From Nocardia cyriacigeorgica (GTDB taxonomy: Bacteria > Actinomycetota > Actinomycetes > Mycobacteriales > Mycobacteriaceae): DNA of 64,000 nucleotides. The notes below the pieces were generated by a model. It had not been told where the DNA came from. It did not search any database and saw only the letters and a list, made by a program, of their open reading frames with translations. Of the stretch, positions 17,767 through 26,300 are shown piece by piece; positions within the stretch are counted from its first letter, which is position 1, and every line of letters begins with the position of its first letter. Where the stretch lies: positions 1-64,000 of the forward strand of contig NZ_JARWNX010000062.1 of assembly GCF_029868385.1 (NCBI RefSeq), given 5' to 3'. Both the position numbers and the translations under genes were made by a program.

Positions 17767-18660
17767 ATGACCGGCTCTGGCCCTCTCGGCGACGCGCTGC
17801 GTTTCGGCATCGTGCTGTTCACCAGCGATCGTGGCATCACCCCGGCCGCCGCGGCGCGTGCGGCCGAGGACATGGGGTTTCACTCCTTCTACGTGCCGGA
17901 GCACACCCATATCCCCGTGAAACGGGAGGCCGCTCATCCGCAGACCGGCGACGAATCCCTCCCCGATGATCGCTATATGCGCACCCTCGACCCGTGGGTG
18001 GCGCTGGCGACGGCCGCCGCGGTCACCGAGCGGATCGAATTGTCCACCGCGGTGGCCTTGCCGGTGGAACACGATCCGATCACGCTGGCCAAGACCATCG
18101 CCTCGCTGGATCACCTCTCGGGCGGGCGGGTGGTGCTCGGCGCCGGATTCGGTTGGAACACCGATGAACTCAGCGACCACGGGGTGCCAGCGAACAAGCG
18201 ACGCACCGTGCTACGGGAGTATCTGGAATCCATGGCCGCGCTGTGGTCGCAGGAAGAGGCCGAATACCACGGGGAATTCGTGGATTTCGGCGCGAGCTGG
18301 GCGTGGCCGAAGCCGGTGCGCGGATCGGTTCCCGTCCTGATCGGCGCGGCGGGCACCGAGCGGACCTTCCGCTGGATCGCCACCTCGGCCGACGGCTGGA
18401 TCACCACACCGGGCGAGACGGACATCTCCGAGCGGCTGGCCTTGCTGCGCAAGATCTGGACCGACGCGGGCCGCCCCGGACATCCGCGCGTGGTCGCACT
18501 CGATATCAAACCGAATGCCGAACGTCTCGCCGAATGGGCCGAATGCGGTGTCACCGATGTGCTCTACGGGCTGCCGGACAAACCGGAGCCGGAGGTCGTC
18601 GCCTATCTGGAGCGTTTGTCGGACAAGCTCGCCCATATCGTCGCCCCTACGGCGGACTGA
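17767..18660 (+). CDS. LLM-class F420-dependent oxidoreductase
   Basis: This 297-residue TIM-barrel protein of the luciferase-like monooxygenase superfamily carries FGIVLFTSDRGI at the start. ARAAEDMGFHSFYVPEH follows near residue 40, and GGRVVLGAGFGWN and VPVLIGAAGTERTFRWIA lie in the second half. The overall pattern is that of actinobacterial TIGR03619-like F420-dependent enzymes rather than FMN luciferases, although the cofactor is inferred. The start has AAGGAG six bases upstream. It converges with the acyl-CoA dehydrogenase gene across a strong hairpin. Confidence 0.87.
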   Translation: MTGSGPLGDALRFGIVLFTSDRGITPAAAARAAEDMGFHSFYVPEHTHIPVKREAAHPQTGDESLPDDRYMRTLDPWVALATAAAVTERIELSTAVALPVEHDPITLAKTIASLDHLSGGRVVLGAGFGWNTDELSDHGVPANKRRTVLREYLESMAALWSQEEAEYHGEFVDFGASWAWPKPVRGSVPVLIGAAGTERTFRWIATSADGWITTPGETDISERLALLRKIWTDAGRPGHPRVVALDIKPNAERLAEWAECGVTDVLYGLPDKPEPEVVAYLERLSDKLAHIVAPTAD

Positions 18661-18664
18661 CGAC

Positions 18665-18693
18665 GAGGCCGGGGCACATCGCGCCCCGGCCTC
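18665..18693. terminator. Bidirectional terminator after the LLM oxidoreductase
   Basis: A perfect 11-bp stem (GAGGCCGGGGC with GCCCCGGCCTC) has a 7-base loop and starts five bases after the stop at 18660. The acyl-CoA dehydrogenase gene ends 110 bases further on the other strand. Confidence 0.8.
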
Positions 18694-18803
18694 CTTGCGG
18701 TTCACCTACCCCGGCACACTCGCACGGCACAGCGTGGGATTCGCCTCGACACCGATCTCGCGCGCGACAGTGGCGGGTCCGCTCAGGTCGGTTCCGGTGA
18801 TGG

Positions 18804-20027
18804 TCAGCTCTGCCCGGCCTGGTCGCGGTACTTGCGCAGTTCTTGTTTCGCGATGGCCCGTTTGTGCACCTCGTCCGGCCCATCGGCCAGACGCAGGGTG
18901 CGCAGATGCGCCCAGGCCATGGCCAGCGGGAAATCGTCGGTGACGCCCGCGGCGCCGTGCACCTGGATGGCGCGGTCGACGATCCGCAATGCGATCTGCG
19001 GTGCGGCCACCTTGATCGCCGCGATCTCGGTGCGCGCCTCCTTGTTGCCGACGGTGTCCATCAGGTACGCGGCCTTCAACGTGAGCAGCCGGATCATCTC
19101 GATCTCGATGCGCGCCTCGGCAATCCAGTCCTGGATATTGGCGTTATCGCTGATCGGCTTGCCGAAGGTCACCCGAGAACGGGCGCGCTTGCACAGCAGC
19201 TCCAATGCGCGCTCGGCCATACCGATGGCCCGCATGCAGTGGTGGATGCGACCCGGTCCGAGCCGGGCCTGACTGATGGCGAAGCCCTCACCCTCCCCTT
19301 TCAGGACGTCCTCGGCCGGTACCCGGACATTGTCGAAGTCGATCTCGGCGTGGCCCTCGCGGTCCTGATAGCCGAACACCGGCAGTCCACGCAGCACCGT
19401 GACGCCGGGTGCGTCCATCGGCACCACCATCATCGACTGCTGACGGTGCGGCGCCGCGGACGGATCGGTCTTGCCCATCACGATCATCACCTTGCAGTTC
19501 TTGTGCAAGGCGTTGGAGGCGAACCACTTCCGGCCGTTGAGCAGGTAGCCGTCACCGTCGCGGACCATGGATAGTTCGACATTGGTCGCGTCCGAGCTGG
19601 CCACCGCGGGCTCGGTCATGGCGAAGGCCGATGCCATGGTTCCGTCCAGCAGCGGCTTCAGGTACTTCTCCTTGTGTTCGTCGGTGCCGAACAGGGTGAA
19701 GACCTCGATATTGCCGGTATCGGGCGCATTGCAGTTACACGCTTCCGGCGCCAGCGGACTGCGGCCCATGATCTCGGCCAGCGGCGCGTATTCGAGATTG
19801 GTCAGCCCCGGCCCCCAGTCCGGATGCGGATGGAACAGATTCCACAGCCCACGCGCGCGAGCCTCGGCTTTGAGTTCCTCGAGGATCGGCGGCTGGAAAT
19901 TCGGATCGCCGGAGGCGCGCATCTGCTCGTCGTAGACGGTCTCGGCCGGGTACACGTGCGAATCCATGAACTCGAGTAGGTCCTGCCGGTACTTTTCGGC
20001 ACGATCCGAGATCTCGAACAGCGACAT
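18804..20027 (-). CDS. Acyl-CoA dehydrogenase family protein
   Basis: This 407-residue FAD enzyme has all three domains: helical N-terminus (1-130), beta domain with AFAMTEPAVASSDATN (about 133-148), and C-terminal helices with RVTFGKPISDNANIQDWIAEARIEIE and QVHGAAGVTDDFPLA. Members desaturate acyl-CoA thioesters; the long N-terminus and NCNAPDTGN segment match the group annotated as FadE-like or phytanoyl-type dehydrogenases. AGGAGGT precedes the ATG. It is the last gene of a minus-strand block with a TetR gene, a PKS and an oxoamine synthase, but has its own promoter and operator. Confidence 0.9.
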   Translation of the reverse strand: MSLFEISDRAEKYRQDLLEFMDSHVYPAETVYDEQMRASGDPNFQPPILEELKAEARARGLWNLFHPHPDWGPGLTNLEYAPLAEIMGRSPLAPEACNCNAPDTGNIEVFTLFGTDEHKEKYLKPLLDGTMASAFAMTEPAVASSDATNVELSMVRDGDGYLLNGRKWFASNALHKNCKVMIVMGKTDPSAAPHRQQSMMVVPMDAPGVTVLRGLPVFGYQDREGHAEIDFDNVRVPAEDVLKGEGEGFAISQARLGPGRIHHCMRAIGMAERALELLCKRARSRVTFGKPISDNANIQDWIAEARIEIEMIRLLTLKAAYLMDTVGNKEARTEIAAIKVAAPQIALRIVDRAIQVHGAAGVTDDFPLAMAWAHLRTLRLADGPDEVHKRAIAKQELRKYRDQAGQS

Positions 20028-20054
20028 CTGACCTCCTGTCGACGGGTGCCACCG

Positions 20055-20083
20055 ACCATAGTTGAACTCGGCGTCAACTTCAA
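20055..20083 (-). promoter_or_regulatory. Promoter and operator of the acyl-CoA dehydrogenase gene
   Basis: On the minus strand, TTGAAG (20083-20078) and TATGGT (20060-20055) are 17 bases apart. A dyad AGTTGA-N8-TCAACT (20060-20065 with 20074-20079) fills the spacer between them. A repressor there would compete directly with RNA polymerase. The TetR encoded just upstream is the obvious candidate. Confidence 0.65.
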
Positions 20084-20133
20084 TTAAGGACGCCTGTGTG
20101 GACAGGGGCGCAGCATCCGTGCAGGTCGAACGC

Positions 20134-20814
20134 CTACGACTTGGTGGGGATACGCAGCGCGTTGACCCACAACCGCGTCGCGGTGAAGGTCAGCTCATCG
20201 ATGGTCACCGGGTCGCTGTCGCGCGCGGTGACGAAATGGGTGAACGCGAGCCTGCTCACCATGCTCGACAACGCACGGGACGCGAGCACGGGATCCAGCT
20301 CCTGATCGGCGAGCCCGCGGGCTTGTAGATCGGCGATGCTGCGGGCGTTGCGCTGGACGAACGCATCGGCGCGCCGCTGACGCAACTCGGCGAATTCGGG
20401 GTCGATGCTCGCGACCTGTTCCAGCAGTGCCATGAGTTCGGCATTGCGGCTGTAGGCCTCGAAATAGGCGCGATTGCTGGCCTCGACGATGGCCGCGGGA
20501 TCGTCGTCTTCCGGCACATGCGGCATGCCGGGATGCATCATGTCCTCCTGCGCCACCTCGAGCACCGCGGCGAAGATCTCTTCTTTGCTCGCGAAGTAGG
20601 TGTAGAAGGTGCCCGAGGAACATTTGGCGGCCTGGGTGATGTCGATCAGCCGGGTCTCGAGGTAGCCGTTGCGTTCGAAGACCTCCCGCGCGGCGGCGAC
20701 CAGCGCGGCCCGCGTCCGCAGACCACGCTGGGTGGCGGGCAGCTCACGTAGCAGGGAGGTGCGCGCCATCGACGGCGCGTCCGCGCCATCGGTGTCGGTC
20801 ACCGGCTCTCCCAT
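20134..20814 (-). CDS. TetR-family regulator
   Basis: This 226-residue protein has a TetR helix-turn-helix near residues 33-80, with RLIDITQAAKCSSGTFYTYFASKEEIF. A ligand-binding domain of about 140 residues follows, with AELMALLEQVASIDPEF typical of fatty-acyl or steroid-acyl responsive TetRs. It lies between the CMD-like gene and the acyl-CoA dehydrogenase gene, all on one strand. Its ATG lies 6 bases after TATAAA with no ribosome site, so a leaderless transcript of its own is likely. It probably controls the dehydrogenase and perhaps the PKS block. Confidence 0.9.
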   Translation of the reverse strand: MGEPVTDTDGADAPSMARTSLLRELPATQRGLRTRAALVAAAREVFERNGYLETRLIDITQAAKCSSGTFYTYFASKEEIFAAVLEVAQEDMMHPGMPHVPEDDDPAAIVEASNRAYFEAYSRNAELMALLEQVASIDPEFAELRQRRADAFVQRNARSIADLQARGLADQELDPVLASRALSSMVSRLAFTHFVTARDSDPVTIDELTFTATRLWVNALRIPTKS

Positions 20815-20820
20815 GCAGCA

Positions 20821-20826
20821 TTTATA
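20821..20826 (-). promoter_or_regulatory. Leaderless -10 box of the TetR gene
   Basis: TATAAA on the minus strand matches the -10 consensus at five of six bases. It ends exactly 6 bases before the ATG at 20814. No Shine-Dalgarno is present. Confidence 0.5.
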
Positions 20827-20869
20827 CCGCTCACCGCCGCCGGAACGGTATTCGTGATCCGGTGCGCGG

Positions 20870-21943
20870 TCAGCCGCGATTGTTCATGATCGCGGCGTAG
20901 ACCCGGTAGTTGCCGACCAGCGGCACGAGTTCGAGCAGCTGTTTCACCGAGAAGTGGTGGCGCAGGTCGGCCCAGGTGCCGTCGCTGATGAAGTACTCGG
21001 TGTCCAGTTCGTCGACAGCGCGCATGAGCGCCCTCTGGGCCGGGGTCGCGTCCGGGCCGTCGGGTCCGGCGGCGACCACCGCCGCTGTCCGGGGGTCCGC
21101 GGCCGAACGCATGGACCATTCGCCGATCGGGCCGACCCGCCACAGCATCCGCTGGATGGCGAGTTCGCGGTCGGCGGGCCCGAGCTTCATCCGTCGTGCG
21201 GCCAGCCGGTCGATCCGGCGCACGATCGCGGCGGTCCACGGATGGTTGAGCGCAAATTCCGCGATGATCTCCTGATCGTGCGGCACCCAGATGTGCGGAC
21301 CGGAGGGCGGTGGCGCAGTGGTGATCTCGGCGGGCCGCGGCGCCAGCGGCCGGTCCCTACGTGGACGTCGCGGGCGGGCGGGCGATCGGCGCGAGGCGCG
21401 GGGCTCGAAGTCGAACAGCTCCCCCGGCGGGCAGAAATTGTTGACCATCGCCAGCACCTCGTACATCGCGCCCACCGAGTACAACTCCCGGTACTGGCGC
21501 GGGGACAGGTACCGCAGCAGCCACTGCTTCGTCGCCTCGGAGACGAGCTGGTCCTCGTGCAGTTCATCGACGGCGGTGAGGATCGCGGCCTGCCGATCGT
21601 TCCACGACGCCGCCGACGGCCCCTCCTTGATCGCGACCAGATAGTCGGCGTCCTTGCGCAGCACCTTGGCGGTGAGGACGTGGTTCTCCCATTCGAACCG
21701 GCCACCGCAGTTCCAGCTGCCACGCAACGCGATCAGCTCCCAGTCCGCGATGGGCAGGATGGGATGCGCGATGGCCAGCAGGTGGATGTTGTTCACCAGC
21801 ATGGTCCAGGTGCCCATGATGGTGACGTGATGCAGCACCGGCACCACGATCTCGGCGTTGGGCGGCGCGAACCGCCACGGTAGCGGGTTGCGCAGCCGCG
21901 GACTGTCCGGCCGCGACCATCCCAACTCCACCTGCTCGCTCAT
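20870..21943 (-). CDS. Duplicated carboxymuconolactone-decarboxylase-like protein
   Basis: This 357-residue protein looks like two AhpD/CMD-like domains joined by a basic Pro/Arg-rich linker (about residues 183-208). Domain 1 carries WNCGGRFEWENHV (residues near 76-88), the CMD pattern with the Cys and the W..H pair. Domain 2 has the matching segment as WRVGPIGEWSMRS, so the Cys and His are lost; it may be structural. Both domains end in a similar helix (REL..VGAMYEVLAMVNN and LEL..LVGNYRVYAAIMNN). It sits 50 bases after the oxoamine synthase on the same strand, so it probably belongs to the PKS operon. Confidence 0.75.
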   Translation of the reverse strand: MSEQVELGWSRPDSPRLRNPLPWRFAPPNAEIVVPVLHHVTIMGTWTMLVNNIHLLAIAHPILPIADWELIALRGSWNCGGRFEWENHVLTAKVLRKDADYLVAIKEGPSAASWNDRQAAILTAVDELHEDQLVSEATKQWLLRYLSPRQYRELYSVGAMYEVLAMVNNFCPPGELFDFEPRASRRSPARPRRPRRDRPLAPRPAEITTAPPPSGPHIWVPHDQEIIAEFALNHPWTAAIVRRIDRLAARRMKLGPADRELAIQRMLWRVGPIGEWSMRSAADPRTAAVVAAGPDGPDATPAQRALMRAVDELDTEYFISDGTWADLRHHFSVKQLLELVPLVGNYRVYAAIMNNRG

Positions 21944-21993
21944 CGACGCACCGCGCCCTTCCTGTTCATCATCGAATAACGTTGCGGCCGAAT

Positions 21994-23397
21994 TCAGTTC
22001 GGTACTGTCGGATCCGGCACATGCGCGGCCGCGGCGACGGCCTCGGCCAGCAGATCCGCGGTCGTGGCGAGCTGTTGTTCGGTGTGCTCGGAGGTGACGA
22101 AGAAACGTAACCGTTCCTGGCCCGCCGGGACCGCGGGCGCGGAGATATTGCCCGCGTACACACCCTTTTGCAGCAGTGAGGACGCCACGAACCCGGAACG
22201 GATCTCGCCGGGCACGATGACCGGACAGATCGGCGTGCCCTCGGAATCACCGAGGTTCAATCCCCGTTCGGTCAGTTTCGCGGTGAAGTATTTCGCGTTC
22301 GACCACAATCGGGTCAGCCGCTCCGGTTCGTCCTCGAGCACGTCGAGGGCCGCGAGGGCGGCACCGACCGCCGACGGCGCCGGGCCGCCGGTGAGCATGG
22401 CGACACCGGGTGCGGCGGCCTTCATCGCGCCGATGAGATCGGCGTCGCCCGCGATGAAACCCCCGACACTGCCGAGCGCCTTGGACAGCGTCGCCATCCA
22501 GATGTCGACGTCCTCGCCCGCCATCGCGTAATGCTCACGGATGCCGTGCCCACGCGCGCCGAACACCCCGAGCGAATGCGCTTCGTCGACCATGACCGCG
22601 CAGTCGTACTCCCTGGCGACGGCCGCCAACTCGTCCACCCGGCCGACAGTGCCGTCCATGCTGTAGTGGCCCTCGACCACGACGAGGGCCCGGTCGAAAC
22701 CGGCGCGCGACATCCGCAGCACCGAACGCAAGGCGTCGGGGTCGTTGTGCCGGAAGGTGATTCGCCGACAGCCCGCCCACTGCGTGCCGGAGACGACACT
22801 GCCGTGGATCAACGCATCGCAGACGGCGAGGTCACCAGCACCCATCAGGAACCCGAGCACACCGGCATTGGTGAGGTAGCCGCTGGTGGTGATCATGGTG
22901 TCACCGACGCCGTACCGGTCGGCCAGCCGCTGTTCGAGCTCCCCGTAGAGCGCGATCTCACCGGCGAGGATGCGGCTGGCCGAGGCCGAGGCGCCGTAGC
23001 GGTCGAGTGCGGCCGTGGCACCGGCCACCACCCGTGGATGGTTGGCCAGCCCCAGATAGTTGTAGGCGCTGAAGTTCAGCAGTTCCTTGTCGCCGACGCG
23101 CATGGTGGTGTCGTTGGCTCCGGTGCGCGGTAGGAACAGCGGGTTGGGCATACCGGTCTGCTCGTAGAGCCCTGCGATCGCCGCCCTGCGCGCCACCATC
23201 GACGCCACCTCGGGATGGTCGGCGAACTGGCGGCCGGGACCGCGGCGCTTCCGCGGAGCCGAGGCGGTCGGCGACCCCGCGGTGGGCCGAACGGGGGCCG
23301 CGGGTGCTGTTGGCCGCGTGGATCCGGCTCCGGTGGAGGTGCCGGTTCCCGTGCCGGACAGCAGTTTCCGGGCCAGTTCGCGTGCCGACTCGGTCAT
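21994..23397 (-). CDS. Alpha-oxoamine synthase (AONS/KBL family), PKS-coupled
   Basis: This 467-residue PLP enzyme has an unusual 60-residue Thr/Ala/Pro-rich N-terminal extension. The catalytic core follows: FSAYNYLGLANHPRV near residue 108, VDEAHSLGVFG with the PLP-N1 Asp, and the PLP Lys in TLSKALGSVGG. The family (BioF, KBL, serine palmitoyltransferase, FUM8) condenses an acyl thioester with an amino acid, losing CO2. The start overlaps the PKS stop by four bases, so the two proteins are made together. The natural reading is that it releases the PKS product as an alpha-aminoketone. The amino acid partner is not deducible. Confidence 0.85.
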   Translation of the reverse strand: MTESARELARKLLSGTGTGTSTGAGSTRPTAPAAPVRPTAGSPTASAPRKRRGPGRQFADHPEVASMVARRAAIAGLYEQTGMPNPLFLPRTGANDTTMRVGDKELLNFSAYNYLGLANHPRVVAGATAALDRYGASASASRILAGEIALYGELEQRLADRYGVGDTMITTSGYLTNAGVLGFLMGAGDLAVCDALIHGSVVSGTQWAGCRRITFRHNDPDALRSVLRMSRAGFDRALVVVEGHYSMDGTVGRVDELAAVAREYDCAVMVDEAHSLGVFGARGHGIREHYAMAGEDVDIWMATLSKALGSVGGFIAGDADLIGAMKAAAPGVAMLTGGPAPSAVGAALAALDVLEDEPERLTRLWSNAKYFTAKLTERGLNLGDSEGTPICPVIVPGEIRSGFVASSLLQKGVYAGNISAPAVPAGQERLRFFVTSEHTEQQLATTADLLAEAVAAAAHVPDPTVPN

Positions 23398-26300
23398 GCC
23401 GCCACCTCTTCCGCGGCCGGCTCCAGCGCGGTGACGGCGGCCGACCGGGTGCCGCTGCCCTCGACGAGGAACGCGGCGACCTTGGCGCCCGCCTGTTCGA
23501 GGGTGAAGGTGCGGCCCATCTGGAGCGAAGCCATATCGACGCCGAGCGATTTGGTGATCAGCGCACCGAATTCGACGGCCATGAGCGAGTCGAGTCCGAG
23601 TTCCGGCACCGGGACGGTCAGATCGATCGATTCCGCCGATACGCCCATCACCGAGGCGAGTTGTTCGGCGAGCATATGCGCCACCACCTCATTGCGTTTG
23701 CCCTCGTCGAGGTCGCGCAGGGCGGCCGCGAGTTGCGCGGCAGCCGAATCGTCCTTCGCGGCCGCCGCGATCTGCGCCTGCAACCGACCGGTCATACCGA
23801 AGAACGGTGCGGTCGCATCGACCTTGCCCCAGTCGATCGGGAAGATCGCGCCATAATGGTGCAGCCCCAGTTTCAGCGCTTCTTCCAGGTATTCGGTGCT
23901 CTCGTCCATATCGATGGAGTCGAAGCCGGTATTGCGCAGATAGCGCGCCAGGTTCTCATCCGCCGCGGCCATACCGCCACCCGACATATGTCCCCAGCCG
24001 ACCGCGAGCGTCTTACCGCCCTTGCGTACGACCACATCGGCCACGGCCTGGAGCGCGAGATTCGCGGCGGTGTAGGCGTACTGGCCGACGCCGCCGAAGA
24101 TCGCACTGCCGGAGGAGAACAGGACGAACAGGTCGAGTTCGGCGCCCGCGCTGGTCAGTCCGTGCAACAGTGCCCGCACACCCTCGACCTTCGGGCGGAA
24201 CACCGAGGCCAGGCTGTCGCGATCCATCACCGAGATCCGCTTATCGTCCACCACACCGGCGGTGTGGAGCACTCCGCGCAACGGATGTGCCGTGGTGTGC
24301 GCTCGCGCCACCACCGCCGCGATGGCCTCCGGGTCGGTGACATCTACCCGTTCGGTGGTGATCTCGACGCCCTTGTCCTGCCAGATCGCGAGCTGCTGCT
24401 TCGCGGCCTCGCTGGTGGCACCGTCGCGGCCGAGCAGCGTCAAGCGTGTGGCGCCCTTACCGACCAGCCAGCGTCCCATGGCCAGCCCGAACGCACCGAA
24501 ACCGCCGGTGATCAGGTACTGGCCGTCGGGGTCGACGGTGACCTCGGGGATCTGCGGGCGGACCAGCGGCGCTTCGTCTTCCAGGTTCAACGCCACCCGG
24601 CCGATCTTGCTCGACCGCGCGACCTCCTCGAACGCCTTGGCCACCTCCGCGGTCCCATAGGACTCGTAGGGCAGCGGCCGGTAGGTGCCCGCGGCGATGG
24701 TGGTGTAGCTGCGCTGCACCAGTTCGACCGTGGCGTGCCGGCGCAATGCCAGCATCCGGTCGAGGTCCATCGAGTGATAGGAGACGTTCTTGTCGAAATG
24801 GCGCAGGTCGAGCATGCCGCCGGTGTAGATATCGGCCTTGCCGACCTCCACGATCCGCCCGAATTCGGCGACGGCCTTGAAGTTGTGGCGCAGAATCTCC
24901 CCGGGCGCGGAGCTGATCACCACATCGGCGCCGCGACCGTCGGTCAGGCCGAGCACATCGTCGACGAAATTCAGTGACCGCGAGTTCAGCACATGGTCGG
25001 CGCCCTGCGCCAGCACGTACGCGCGCCGTTCATCGGTGCTCGCGGTGCCGATCACCTGCGCACCATGAGCTTTCGCGATCTGCACGGTCGCCGCACCGAC
25101 ACCGCCCGCCGCGCCGTGCACCAGGACCGTCTCCCCCGGCCGCACCCGCGCGAGTTCCAGCAGCGAATGCTCGGCCGTGGCGAACGCGGTCGCGTTGGTG
25201 CAGTGCGCGGGGTCCACGTCCGGTGCGAGTTTGCGCACCAGATCGGCGTCGGTGGTGTGGAAGCGGCTGATCATGCCCTTCGAGCCGAGGCTGACCTGAT
25301 CGCCGACCGCCACGTGCTCGACCTGCGTTCCGGCTCGCACGACCGTGCCGATGCCCTCCATTCCGGGCGTGGTGCCGAAGAAGGTGCCCGCGAGTTCGCG
25401 TTCGGTGAGGACGCCGATCACCTTCAGCGGGTCCTTGTAGTTGAGTCCGACCGCGCGGACCCGGATCTCCACCTCGGTCGGGCCGGGCGCGCGCCGGTCG
25501 CAGCGACGCCAACCCAACCGTGACAGCACCCGCGATTTCGGCAGTTCGAGGGTGAAATTCGCCTCGGGATCGGTCAGTGGGACCGCCTCGTCGAGCGCTT
25601 CGAGCCGGTTCGGCAGCGATGCCTCCACCACCGTCACCCAGCGCAGGCCGTTGCGCAGGAACACCTCGTCGGAATGGTCGTAGGTGAAGGCGCCGCCGAT
25701 GGCCAGTTCGGCCGCCAGATCGGCGTCGGCGATCTCGGCGTCGACGTCGATGAGCCGCCACCGCAGCCTCGGCTGCTCGTTCAACAGCACCCGGCGAGCG
25801 CCCGCCAGCGCCGCATGGCTCGGGTTCGGCGCCACCTCGTCATCCGGATGCGCGAAGGCGTGTTCGGTGATCAGGGTGGCGTGGATGGAGCCGTCACCGA
25901 TGATCGACACCTCGGCCGCACGCTGCTCCAGCCAGTCTTCGAGGAAGCCCTCGAGCGTCACCGCGAGCCTGCGCAGCGTCCAGAGGTTGTCCATATCCGG
26001 GTATTGCGCGCCCGCGACGACCACCACGTGCACGCGGTCGACGCCGTCGACGGCCGCGGCGGCGCGTACCCGCTCGAGCAGCGCGGTTTCCAGATCCGCG
26101 CGCGCCGGATCACCGACGGTGACGATCTCGGACCGGTGCGCGGTGCCCGCGACCTGCTTCGCCCGGCTGCCGACCTGTGAGCCCAGCTCCACCACGAGGG
26201 TGAACGCGGTCTCGGGGTCGGGTAGTCCGCTGCGGTCGACCGGATCGCGCAGCTCCCAGCGGTCTTCGTAGAAGAAGTCCGTCATCCGTTGCACCGCACC

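Noticed and set aside
23304..24977. Open frame of 557 codons on the plus strand opposite the PKS end
   Set aside because: The PKS domains on the minus strand explain the segment; the plus frame has no motif.
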